Notes: generated by a model not told the origin, from the letters alone. 9,032 nt of DNA from CAYZEZ01 sp964477295 (GCA_964477295.1 CAYZEZ010000204.1:1-9032), one strand, 5' to 3'. Shown: positions 1 to 6,673, counted from the first letter of the stretch. Made by a program: numbers and translations.

Positions 1-1739
1 AATTCGTAAACACTATGGGGATAGAACCAGGAGTATTGCCAGGAATTGCCTTCCGTAAAGCCATTACCATGCCGAGCCGAAGCCGGGTCAAAAGGGGTAA
101 CCCATGTCCCGTCTGAATTCCTGGGCCGGATCAGTTTTGTTTCAGGGTCCAGCAGGTTCCTGATAGATCCCGATCTGTTAAGAAATGTTTCATAATCCTT
201 TTCCTTTTCCAGGCCTTTTGCCATTTGCGCAATACACCAGTCATCATAGGCCCATTCCATGGTCTGTGATGCCGACTGGGAATGTGACCGGCCTTCTTTC
301 CACCAGGTCCTGACAATGTCTTCCGGCATGTAGCCATATTTTATATACAGGTCCAATCCTTCGTAATTCTTTGTGCTATCCCTTCCAGTTGCTGCACTGA
401 TCATGGCATCGTACAGGGCTTCCACATCCTTCTCATCAACGAGCCCTTTCCACCATGCATCCACTATTACAGGAACGGAATGGTAGCCGATCATGCAGTA
501 GGTTTCATTCCCCCACAGGCTCCATTTGGGCAGCAATCCGTAATCATTATAATGGGCCAGCATGGCTTTCAGGAATTCCTTAACCTTCCCTGGCTCAAGT
601 ATGGTCATCAGCGGATGCCAGGCCCTGAAGGTGTCCCAGAGGGAAAAGGTGTAATACATATTGTGTCCTTCCGCCTTTTCCGGCTGGTTTTTTGTGTTGT
701 TGTACTGATGATCCACATCGCTGTAAAGGTTCGGGGCTGCAAACGTGTGGTAAAGAGCTGTATAGAAAGTCCTTTTCAGGGCTGTATTATCAGTTTTTAT
801 GCGGATATGGTTCAGCACTTTGTTCCAGGTTTCCTCTGCCTGCTTCTGTATACCTTCAAAGTCCCATCCCGGATTTTCAGTGTCGAGGTTATTAATGGCT
901 CCCTCGATGCTAACCGATGAGATACCAACCTTAACCAGGATCATTTTATCCTCCTGGTTTGACCAGGTAAGGGCTGCCCTGACCGGTTCCATTGTATTTT
1001 CTGAGGTAATTTCATGCTGGCCCTCCAGGATCTCTCCGGTTCCGGAGATGAACAGCGCCTGGTCGAAAGGTTCAGAAAACCTTGCCGCAAAATACACGGT
1101 CTGGCCGGGTGTCCAGCCGCTCGAGAAACGGTATCCGGTAACCAGTTCGTTGTTTTCGATTTTGATATATGACCCGTCCGGTTTATCCCAGCTGATACGG
1201 GAGGTCAGATCGATAAGAAGGATTGCATTTCCTTTTTCGGGAAATGTATACCTGTGAAATCCACTGTGCAGTGTGGTGGTTAATTCAACAAGGATCCCAT
1301 CATCGAGCTGAACGGAATAGTATCCCGGGCTGGCTGTTTCATTATCGTGGGAGAAGGGGGCATAAAAGCGGTTCATAAATCCGGGCTCCATACCAGTTGC
1401 CTCCGTATTTATTTCCTTGGTTGTTGGCAATAAGGCAACATCCATGAGGTCGCCCACGCCTGTTCCGCTCAGGTGAGTATGACTGAAACCAGCGATGGTA
1501 TCCCAGGATGAGTGATACCCTGAACACCAGTCCCATCCCTCGTGGTTGTTATCCGGACTCAGCTGGACCATGGCAAAGGGTAGCGTGGCCCCCGGAAAGG
1601 TGTGGCCATGGCCGGCGGTGCCAATAAACGGATCTGCAAATTGAGTCAGGCTCTGAAGATCAGAAGGTTCAGGGCCGGAACAGGAGAATAACAGGATGTA
1701 TCCCAGAAGAAGAATCCATGAATATTTGATGTTCTTCAT
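1..1739 (-). CDS. GH92 family alpha-mannosidase, lipoprotein, C-terminus outside window
   Basis: Exo-acting alpha-mannosidase of glycoside hydrolase family 92, a calcium-dependent inverting family that trims mannose from N-glycans and mannans. The visible 579 residues are open without frameshift from an ATG at 1739. Residues 1-20 form a lipoprotein signal: a basic start, a hydrophobic stretch, then LLFSC with Cys20 as the lipid site, so the enzyme is probably anchored in the outer membrane or periplasm. Residues about 30-290 are the N-terminal beta-sandwich, with DPFIGTAGHGHTFPGA, QLSPD, GFSHTHLSGTG and SPGYYSV. The (alpha/alpha)6 barrel follows, with SLWDTFRAWHPL, ETYCMIGYHSVPVI and WVTPFDP. 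The last residues read EGNSWQYSWFYPHS, where Glu563 lies in the motif known to hold the catalytic acid of the family. The downstream GNDD-type calcium and base region is beyond the window. It is last in the minus-strand gene row, 110 bases after the class II aldolase. No Shine-Dalgarno site is seen. Linkage (1,2, 1,3 or other) cannot be told. Confidence 0.95.
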   Translation of the reverse strand, partial: MKNIKYSWILLLGYILLFSCSGPEPSDLQSLTQFADPFIGTAGHGHTFPGATLPFAMVQLSPDNNHEGWDWCSGYHSSWDTIAGFSHTHLSGTGVGDLMDVALLPTTKEINTEATGMEPGFMNRFYAPFSHDNETASPGYYSVQLDDGILVELTTTLHSGFHRYTFPEKGNAILLIDLTSRISWDKPDGSYIKIENNELVTGYRFSSGWTPGQTVYFAARFSEPFDQALFISGTGEILEGQHEITSENTMEPVRAALTWSNQEDKMILVKVGISSVSIEGAINNLDTENPGWDFEGIQKQAEETWNKVLNHIRIKTDNTALKRTFYTALYHTFAAPNLYSDVDHQYNNTKNQPEKAEGHNMYYTFSLWDTFRAWHPLMTILEPGKVKEFLKAMLAHYNDYGLLPKWSLWGNETYCMIGYHSVPVIVDAWWKGLVDEKDVEALYDAMISAATGRDSTKNYEGLDLYIKYGYMPEDIVRTWWKEGRSHSQSASQTMEWAYDDWCIAQMAKGLEKEKDYETFLNRSGSIRNLLDPETKLIRPRNSDGTWVTPFDPASARHGNGFTEGNSWQYSWFYPHSVYE

Positions 1740-1770
1740 TTCAAATGATATTAATAGTTATTTGATCTCA

Positions 1771-1851
1771 GAATATCTAATAACGAAATTAGAATTTCGA
1801 AGTATTATACTTCTTAATTTATAATTCGATATTCGTTATTCAATATTCATC
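1771..1851. repeat. Inverted array of 7-base repeats with central palindrome
   Basis: The spacer between the class II aldolase and the mannosidase is almost filled by one symmetric structure. The left arm at 1771-1787 matches the reverse complement of 1832-1848 at 15 of 17 positions. The right arm is four back-to-back 7-mers at 1824-1851: ATTCGAT, ATTCGTT, ATTCAAT, ATTCATC. The left arm read on the other strand shows similar units (ATTCTAA, TTTCGTT, ATTAGAT, ATTC). In the centre is a perfect 6-bp stem, GAAGTA-TTA-TACTTC, at 1799-1813. The right arm overlaps the TGA of the aldolase gene (plus positions 1850-1852). It could fold in mRNA as a 3'-end structure or be a copy of a dispersed short repeat. 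There is no clear T-run to make it a classical terminator. Confidence 0.75.
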
Positions 1852-2578
1852 AGAGATTATCAAAGAAGACATCAACTAAACTCCGTGCTCCTCCCTTAGG
1901 TCCCCCCGGGAACGGCAAATTTCTTTTAAACATCACATTATCCAGTTTTTTGACATCTTCTCTTGAAAGCGTGTGCACCTTGCCTATAGAGGCAGCAACG
2001 GAAACCGACTGGGCTGTGGCTTCAATCAGTTCAAGCAGTTCGGTTCCTCTCCAGATGCCTTCGAAAGATCCGATGAGCACGCCATGGTTCAGCATCATCC
2101 AGGCGTTGGTTTTGTAGAGCAATGGTTCGAAAGCATCTGCCAGGTCCTGGGAAATGGGCTCTGCATACGGGACATGCAATACCGGCCCGACTTCGGTCAC
2201 CGGTTCAGGGAGCAAAGGTTTCGATAGGGTGTCGTCATGTGCAATGGCCAGTCCGGTTAAAAAGGGAGGATGTGCATGGATCAATGCATTGAGGTCGGGA
2301 CGCTTATTGAGGATATCAATGTGAAAGGGAGATTCACCGGTGGGTTTTCTTCCTTCGGCAGCAAATAAGACGTTGCCCTGGCAGTCGATGATGCACACAT
2401 CGTTGAACCGGATATCAGCCTTGGGCACCTTGGTGGGGGTAATTAATATAATATCTTCAGCCGCCCGGAACGAGACATTTCCTCCGTGCGATGTGACATA
2501 TCCCAATTCGGCAATCCGGTTGCTGGCCCTGGCCAGTTCGTCAATTTCTTTTTCAAATTTCTTTTGTAATTCGTTCAT
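1850..2578 (-). CDS. Class II aldolase/adducin family protein (sugar-phosphate aldolase type)
   Basis: A 242-residue cytoplasmic protein of the zinc-dependent class II aldolase/adducin family, whose members split or epimerise sugar phosphates (L-fuculose-1-P, L-rhamnulose-1-P, L-ribulose-5-P) or decarboxylate 3-oxo-tetronate-4-P. Family hallmarks are in order: the substrate-binding loop TSHGGNVS (residues 29-36), PTGES with Glu82 in the catalytic acid position, HAH (His101, His103) and LNHG (His165) as metal ligands. Length fits the family (about 210-260). The start is placed at ATG 2578 because the family begins close to this point. A longer reading from 2647 adds 23 unconserved-looking residues and would overlap the end of the neighbouring KDPG aldolase gene by 20 bases. 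It follows that gene after 49 bases, which supports co-transcription. The real substrate is unknown. The loop TSHGGN has one residue more than the usual T-S-G-G-N pattern, which may set it apart from classic FucA/AraD enzymes. Confidence 0.9.
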   Translation of the reverse strand: MNELQKKFEKEIDELARASNRIAELGYVTSHGGNVSFRAAEDIILITPTKVPKADIRFNDVCIIDCQGNVLFAAEGRKPTGESPFHIDILNKRPDLNALIHAHPPFLTGLAIAHDDTLSKPLLPEPVTEVGPVLHVPYAEPISQDLADAFEPLLYKTNAWMMLNHGVLIGSFEGIWRGTELLELIEATAQSVSVAASIGKVHTLSREDVKKLDNVMFKRNLPFPGGPKGGARSLVDVFFDNL

Positions 2579-2627
2579 TATCAGTATTATATGGTTGATT
2601 TCAGCAATTGCTCTTGTGTTCCGGCAT

Positions 2628-3254
2628 TTAGGGATTCGTAATTTCAAGACAGTTTGAGGTGATCTTATCCCAGTTTCCTTCCTCTATATCTTCTTTACTC
2701 GCCACCCATGATCCCCCGATTGAAACTACCTGGGGTATTTTAAGATAATCGAGGTAGGTGTCTTTTCCAATCCCTCCGGTGGGAGAATACTTTATTCCTA
2801 AATGGGCAAAAGGAGCGATGATGCTTTTTAGTAATTTAGTACCCCCGGCTGTTTCTGCCGGGAAATATTTCAGCAGGACCAGTCCGTAATCAATGGCCAT
2901 TGAAACTTCCCCGGGTGTAAGTACTCCTGGTATAAAAGGGAAATTCATTTTAAAGGCTTCTTCCACAAGTTTAGGATTGAAACCCGGTGCCACACCGAAG
3001 TTAGCCCCGGTATCGCGCGCTTTTTTCAATTGATCGAGGGTGAGGATAGTTCCCGCAGAGATATTCATTGCGGGCCTTTTTTTGGCTATTATTGACATCA
3101 CGTCAGCCGCTGCATCGGTTCTGAAAGTGATCTCAGCCATCGGCAATCCTCCCCCGATTAACGCATCAGCCAGGGGCAGCGCTTTATCGGGGTCTTCAAT
3201 GGAAATAACAGGAATAACCCTAAGTTTTTCGAGCAGGGCAATTATTTCTTTCAT
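2628..3254 (-). CDS. KDPG/KHG-type aldolase (2-dehydro-3-deoxy-phosphogluconate aldolase family)
   Basis: A 208-residue class I (Schiff base) aldolase of the KDPG/KHG family, which cleaves 2-keto-3-deoxy-6-phospho-sugar acids to pyruvate and an aldehyde such as glyceraldehyde-3-phosphate. Key sites are all present: EITFRT with Glu41 (the general base, Glu45 in the E. coli enzyme), GVAPGFN (87-93) in place of the common SPG motif, LLKYFPAE with the Schiff-base Lys129 (Lys133 in E. coli), and the phosphate-binding PTGGIG (158-163) and GGSW (180-183). Length matches the family (about 205-215). The start ATG 3254 gives the expected short N-terminal helix before IPVISI. The leader before it is A-rich and lacks a Shine-Dalgarno site. 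The gene lies between the isomerase (251 bases upstream) and the class II aldolase (49 bases downstream). It could act on a non-gluconate acid, as related enzymes do. Catalytic activity is very likely, substrate unproven. Confidence 0.93.
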   Translation of the reverse strand: MKEIIALLEKLRVIPVISIEDPDKALPLADALIGGGLPMAEITFRTDAAADVMSIIAKKRPAMNISAGTILTLDQLKKARDTGANFGVAPGFNPKLVEEAFKMNFPFIPGVLTPGEVSMAIDYGLVLLKYFPAETAGGTKLLKSIIAPFAHLGIKYSPTGGIGKDTYLDYLKIPQVVSIGGSWVASKEDIEEGNWDKITSNCLEITNP

Positions 3255-3300
3255 TTGAATACTTTGGTTTATTATTGGTCTGTAAAAGTATTAAAATATC

Positions 3301-3328
3301 GTGAGTGGTGAGCGGTGAGTCGTGAATA
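3301..3328 (+). repeat. Four tandem 7-base GTGAnnn units (left cluster)
   Basis: Four consecutive heptamers read GTGAGTG, GTGAGCG, GTGAGTC, GTGAATA. The same heptamer family appears in the opposite orientation at 3491-3513, so AGTCGTGAAT at 3318-3327 is exactly complementary to ATTCACGACT at 3504-3513. The cluster lies about 45 bases upstream of the KDPG aldolase start codon, in the leader of that gene. Confidence 0.75.
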
Positions 3329-3348
3329 GATTATGTGGGAGGTGGGTG

Positions 3349-3462
3349 ATGGATTTAGTTTATTTAAGTTCAAGGCCGGATTTTAAGGAAAGCCATTCCG
3401 GTTTTGATAAATTCATTGCCACCGGGACAGGCATATTGGGACATGCCCCTGGAGTAAGCTAA
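3349..3462 (+). other. 37-codon open frame in the spacer, doubtful as a gene
   Basis: An ATG at 3349 opens a frame of 37 codons ending in TAA at 3460-3462, on the strand opposite to the flanking operon. The product starts MDLVYLSSRPDFKESHSGF and ends in a Gly-rich tail (ATGTGILGHAPGVS). I do not recognise it. It lies wholly between the two inverted heptamer clusters, has no Shine-Dalgarno site (not decisive in this phylum), and is short enough to be chance. It could be a fossil piece of a larger gene caught between repeats. Confidence 0.15.
3428..3451. repeat. Short imperfect hairpin in the isomerase-aldolase spacer
   Basis: GGCAT (3430-3434) pairs with ATGCC (3443-3447) around an 8-base loop, and the stem can continue as CA/TG across a two-base bulge. 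There is no T-run on either side, so a factor-independent terminator is not supported. It may be a small structure inside the element bounded by the heptamer clusters. Confidence 0.35.
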
Positions 3463-3490
3463 ATTACCTTTTCGAACAGGGGATTTACAG

Positions 3491-3513
3491 GATTCGATTC
3501 ACGATTCACGACT
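3491..3513 (-). repeat. GTGAATC heptamer units, right cluster, overlapping a stop codon
   Basis: Read on the minus strand this is AGTC, GTGAATC, GTGAATC, GAATC, i.e. two perfect 7-base units plus partial ones. They are inverted relative to the cluster at 3301-3328. The TGA stop of the isomerase gene (plus 3506-3508) is part of the first unit, so the repeat begins inside the last codons of that gene. Confidence 0.75.
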
Positions 3514-4498
3514 GAAACGCATCATCAAAAGCCACTTCCGATGGCTGGAAATCCATGTCCTTCACAAACTGGCAGGCTTCGGCGGCACCATGCTCGCGGT
3601 CCATGCCGCTGTCTTCCCATTCAACCGATAGCGGTCCCTGGTAATTGATCCGGTTGAGGGCGCGGATGATCTCCTCGAAGTTGACATCCCCATGGCCGGG
3701 ACTGACAAAATCCCAGAATCTTTTACGGTTTCCGAATTCGAGGTGACCACCGAAAACGCCTGCTTCGGTGGGGACTTCTGAAAACTTGGAATCCTTAATG
3801 TGGACATGGAATATCTTATCGCAGAACCGGTATATGAATTCAACATAATCAACACCCTGGTAAACGAAATGGCTGGGATCATAGTTAAATCCAAAAGCAG
3901 GATGATTGTTTAGTGCCTTGAGGGCTCTCTCGGCTGAAGCAATATCGAAAGCTATTTCAGTGGGATGGACTTCAAGACCAAATTTCACACCTGCTTTCTG
4001 GAATTCATCAAGGATCGGTGTCCAGCGCCTGGAAAACTCCTCAAATCCCTGGTCCATCATTTCCGGCGGTATGGGTGGAAAAGCGTAATTCATATGCCAG
4101 ATAGGGCTTCCGGTAAAACCATTTACTACGCCTACACCCAGGCATTTTGCAGCCCAGGCAGTTTTTATCAGTTCATCGGCGGCACGTTGCCTGACTCCTT
4201 CGGGATCCCCATCCCCCCAGATATATTCCGGCAATATTCCCTTGTGCCTATCATCGATTGGATCGCAAACAGCCTGTCCCACAAGATGGGTTGAGATGGC
4301 AAATAGTTGGAGATTGTATTTTTTAAGCAGGTCAATTTTTGCTTTACAATAAGCCTCATCCGCTTTGTCGACCTCAAAATGGTCTCCCCAGCAGGCCAGT
4401 TCGAGTCCGTTATATCCAAACTTAACAGCCTTTTTGCAAAGTTCTTCCAGGGGCAGGTCGGCCCATTGGCCGGTGAATAAAGTGACTGGTCTTGACAT
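3506..4498 (-). CDS. Sugar phosphate isomerase/epimerase family protein (xylose isomerase-like TIM barrel)
   Basis: A 330-residue cytoplasmic TIM-barrel protein of the AP_endonuc_2 / xylose isomerase-like family, which isomerises or epimerises sugars, keto-sugars or inosose-like compounds with a divalent metal. Likely metal ligands stand in the family order: Glu176 in GLEVHP, Asp207 in NYDPSH, His231 or His233 in FHVHIKD, and Glu293 in VEWEDSGMDR. The N-terminus (VTLFTGQWADLPLEEL) is strand 1 with the usual FGYNGLEL helix-strand unit. At 330 residues it is longer than the IolE/Hyi type (about 260-300), the extra length being around residues 85-150 and 235-270. It follows the Gfo/Idh/MocA gene after 59 bases. 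This gene pair is common in Bacteroidota sugar-oxidation loci, where the dehydrogenase makes a keto-sugar that the isomerase may handle. The ATG at 4498 is the only well-placed start. Exact substrate unknown. Confidence 0.92.
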   Translation of the reverse strand: MSRPVTLFTGQWADLPLEELCKKAVKFGYNGLELACWGDHFEVDKADEAYCKAKIDLLKKYNLQLFAISTHLVGQAVCDPIDDRHKGILPEYIWGDGDPEGVRQRAADELIKTAWAAKCLGVGVVNGFTGSPIWHMNYAFPPIPPEMMDQGFEEFSRRWTPILDEFQKAGVKFGLEVHPTEIAFDIASAERALKALNNHPAFGFNYDPSHFVYQGVDYVEFIYRFCDKIFHVHIKDSKFSEVPTEAGVFGGHLEFGNRKRFWDFVSPGHGDVNFEEIIRALNRINYQGPLSVEWEDSGMDREHGAAEACQFVKDMDFQPSEVAFDDAFQS

Positions 4499-4557
4499 GA
4501 TTTAATATTTTAGATTATTGGTTAAGTCTGGTTTAAAACCTCGATCGAGCAATTTAG

Positions 4558-5718
4558 TCAATTCTTAAACTCCAGCCATTTCTGTTCGCTCTGGCTTGAT
4601 TCAAGCACTATATCAATAAACTGCATTCCACGCAACCCGTCATAAACTGTCGGGAAATCGAGCGCTTCGGCCGGTGGCTCAGTTCCAGCCAACCGGTGTT
4701 GGATACATGTGGCAACGTTACGGTAGATATTGGCAAAAGCCTCGATGAGCCCTTCCGGGTGGCCGGCAGGGAACCTTGTATTATACTTTGCAAGGTCGGA
4801 GCACCAGGGATTACCCGGACGGATAAGCTCCATGGGTTTATCCAGCCATTTTATGGTGAGGTCGTTGGGATGGATCTGGGTCCATTCCAGTCCACCTTTC
4901 TCTCCATACACCCTGATTTTCAGCCCGTTTTCTTCCCCTGCTGAGATCTGGCTGGCATATATGATGCCTCTTGCCCCGTTATCAAAACGAACCAGCACAT
5001 TTCCGTCATCATCGAGTCTTCGTCTTTTAACCAGGGTGCTGATATCGGCATTTACCTCGATTACCTTGAGTCCCGTGATATATTCAGCAAGGTTTAGGGC
5101 ATGTGTGCCGATATCTCCCATGCAATTGGATTTCCCCGATCTTGAGGGATCCAGCCTCCAGTCAGCCTGCATATTATCACCCGAATCCATGGGTTCCGAC
5201 AGCCATCCCTGGGGATATTCCGAAACAATTTTACGGATCTTGCCCAGTTTGCCGGAGCGGACAATCTCCCTGGCTTCTTTCACCATAGGATAACCGGTAT
5301 AGGCATGGGTCAGGGCAAAGATCAGGCCTGTATCATCCACAATTTTTACCAGGGTTTTGGCATCCTTGGTATTATTTGTCAGGGGTTTATCACTCACAAC
5401 ATGAAATCCGTTCTCAAGGGCAAGTTTAGCCGGTGCGAAATGGACATGGTTTGGGGTTGTTATCGCAAGGAAATCCATACGCTGGCCTTCAGGCAATTCT
5501 TTCTCCCTGGCAACCATCTCCTGGAAATTATCATAGGCGCGTGAAGGATCCAGGAAGTACTCTTTTCCCTGGATTTTGGAATTTGCCGGGTCTACATCAA
5601 ATGCCCCGCAAACCAGTTCTATCTGCCCGTCGAGCCTGGCAGCTTTTACATGGATTTTACCGATAAAGGAACCCGGGCCTCCGCCCACCATTCCCATGTT
5701 GATTTTGCGTGTATTCAT
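4558..5718 (-). CDS. Gfo/Idh/MocA family NAD(P)-dependent sugar oxidoreductase
   Basis: A 386-residue cytoplasmic dehydrogenase. The N-terminal Rossmann fold shows GMVGGGPGSFIG (residues 9-20) for NAD(P) binding, TTPNHVH (87-93), and SDKP with Lys111, equal to the EKP lysine of the family. The C-terminal domain carries GDIGTHALNL, where Asp202 and His206 keep the four-residue spacing of the IolG catalytic pair. The residues after the GGGPGS loop (FIGKIHVKAARLDG) place it with glucose-fructose or inositol dehydrogenase relatives that oxidise cyclic sugars, often at C3. It is the first gene of the minus-strand row, so an operon promoter should lie above 5718, but I found no convincing Bacteroidota TTTG / TAnnTTTG pair there. 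The next gene (isomerase) follows after 59 bases. Length is normal (330-440). Substrate not determinable from sequence alone. Confidence 0.94.
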   Translation of the reverse strand: MNTRKINMGMVGGGPGSFIGKIHVKAARLDGQIELVCGAFDVDPANSKIQGKEYFLDPSRAYDNFQEMVAREKELPEGQRMDFLAITTPNHVHFAPAKLALENGFHVVSDKPLTNNTKDAKTLVKIVDDTGLIFALTHAYTGYPMVKEAREIVRSGKLGKIRKIVSEYPQGWLSEPMDSGDNMQADWRLDPSRSGKSNCMGDIGTHALNLAEYITGLKVIEVNADISTLVKRRRLDDDGNVLVRFDNGARGIIYASQISAGEENGLKIRVYGEKGGLEWTQIHPNDLTIKWLDKPMELIRPGNPWCSDLAKYNTRFPAGHPEGLIEAFANIYRNVATCIQHRLAGTEPPAEALDFPTVYDGLRGMQFIDIVLESSQSEQKWLEFKN

Positions 5719-6334
5719 AGTTCATTGGTTTATTGTGGTCTCTGAAAGAGAACTAAAGCTAATGAATTATGAAAGAAGATGTATATACGGGGAGCGGGGA
5801 ATTCGATAATTTGAACAGAGTCTAAATATGGGAAGTAAATTACCTTCAGGTTATGAAAAGAATATTTGCTTAAATAAGAGTAAGGTAATATTATTCAATA
5901 TTAATGCCCATTTGAAAACTCAAGGCTTCGTTATCTGAATATTGGAAATCGTTCTGGATTTCCTGGATATCAGACAGGAATAATGGATCTTTGGCAGCTT
6001 TTTTTAATAACTCAATTTTCTCGTTATTATCCTCATCTATATCTTCAATAATTACGCGAACGCGTCTTTTTGATTTAAATCTTTCAGGTAATTTTATGAT
6101 TAACTGATTGAAGAGTTCAGTAAGGAATATGCATACTACTTCACCATTTTATCTGCCATTGCCTGTAGTGAGAACACCAGGAGGTAAATTGAGGCTGTTG
6201 TAAAACGCGAGATCGGAGGGTATTTAACAAAAATGGAGCGGGATTACAGCCTGATTTCCAAAACAATTCCTGTTTTCTCAAAGGTCGAAACCAAGAATGT
6301 TCGTTATATTATTGAGGAGAAGCGCAATCCGGGG
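5719..6334. other. Gene-poor spacer with decayed reading frames
   Basis: No intact gene fits here. The part next to the oxidoreductase (5719-5890) should hold the operon promoter. It contains a small stem, TCTCT-GAA-AGAGA, near 5740-5752 and a weak TAGCTTTA (minus strand, 5754-5761) that resembles the Bacteroidota -7 box but lacks a -33 partner at the right distance. The rest carries two partial frames described separately. Confidence 0.5.
5891..6148 (-). pseudogene. Antitoxin-like small protein frame without a start codon
   Basis: A frame of 85 sense codons ends in TAA at 5891-5893. It contains no ATG, GTG or TTG before its last eight codons, so it cannot be translated as it stands. The product has LPERFKSKRRVRVIIEDIDE, then a helical stretch with LKKAAKDPLFLSDIQEIQ and NDFQYSDNEAL. 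This layout (a short beta-like LPE..SKRRVRVII part, then an acidic-basic helix with DPLF and DF) resembles small Bacteroidota antitoxins from memory, not from a search. An ATG on the minus strand at 6134 is one base out of frame: skipping the following C would give MIFLTELFNQ and an intact product of about 80 residues. So it is a frameshifted gene or a sequencing error. No toxin partner lies downstream, where only 172 bases separate it from the oxidoreductase. Confidence 0.4.
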
Positions 6335-6403
6335 TTAAACCATCTCCGCTGCCTCAATAATGATCTTCCGGATAGTCTCAGCAGGTATCTTTTTGGATTT
6401 TGA
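6188..6403 (+). other. Plus-strand open frame, possible gene remnant
   Basis: The frame opens after a TAA at 6185-6187 and runs 71 codons to TGA at 6401-6403. The part before the DUF1801 gene (to about 6334) has protein-like composition: EAVVKREIGGYLTKMERD, then TIPVFSKVETKNVRYIIEE. The only ATG is at 6233 (56-residue product). From 6335 on it merely overlaps the antisense of DUF1801. A separate short frame, MHTTSPFYLPLPVV..., at 6129-6203 precedes it in another phase, with TAAGGA just before its ATG. I do not recognise either. They may be pieces of one decayed plus-strand gene whose 3' end is lost at the DUF1801 gene. Confidence 0.25.
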
Positions 6404-6673
6404 GAACCGGATGCAGCTTTTTCCGACGTTTAAATGTTCCAATTCGCCCTTGTATTTCTTAACAATTTTGATGTTATGCACATACAGGCTCACATATTGC
6501 TTCTGGTCGGCCAGGGAGATGGCCCAGTTGTTCATTGTGGTATAATGCAGCATTCCATATTTGGTGCCTTCAGTGAGACCCGGCACCTCGAGGATAATCT
6601 TCCTGAGTTCATCAAAGATGGGCTTCTTCCCGGAATCCACATTTTTAATATACTTTTCAACTTCCCGATTCAT
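6335..6673 (-). CDS. DUF1801 (YdhG-like) domain protein
   Basis: A 112-residue soluble protein that is a single DUF1801 domain. The family signature is visible: an N-terminal helix (EVEKYIKNVDSGKKPIFDEL), the helix LRKIILEVPGL, then TEGTKYGMLHYT, a beta-sheet part with QKQYVSLYVHN, and GKSCIRFSKSKKIPAETIRK near the C-terminus. The function of the family is not settled; the fold is frataxin-like in known structures and members are small cytosolic proteins. Length is normal (about 110-140). The start ATG at 6673 is the family start. The gene is alone: 660 empty bases lie upstream and a decayed region downstream, so it is not part of the sugar operon despite the same strand. Confidence 0.88.
   Translation of the reverse strand: MNREVEKYIKNVDSGKKPIFDELRKIILEVPGLTEGTKYGMLHYTTMNNWAISLADQKQYVSLYVHNIKIVKKYKGELEHLNVGKSCIRFSKSKKIPAETIRKIIIEAAEMV

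Noticed and set aside
480..1257. Plus-strand open frames of 146 and 152 codons
   Set aside because: They are antisense to the intact GH92 reading frame, whose translation matches the family along its whole length.
2579..2647. Longer N-terminus for the class II aldolase, starting at 2647
   Set aside because: The extra 23 residues precede the family start and would overlap the upstream gene; the ATG at 2578 is the better choice.
3301..3513. CRISPR-like array
   Set aside because: Units are only 7 bases, directly abutting, with no spacers and with inverted partners.
1850..4498. Tetronate catabolism pair (OtnC-like decarboxylase with OtnI-like isomerase)
   Set aside because: The isomerase is about 70 residues longer than OtnI, the genes are not adjacent, and no OtnK-type kinase is visible.
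4730..5293. Plus-strand 187-codon frame opposite the oxidoreductase
   Set aside because: Antisense shadow: the minus-strand product has all Gfo/Idh/MocA motifs.
5719..5890. Bacteroidota sigma-ABfr promoter for the sugar operon
   Set aside because: TAGCTTTA (minus) resembles the -7 box, but no TTTG lies about 19-21 bases upstream of it.
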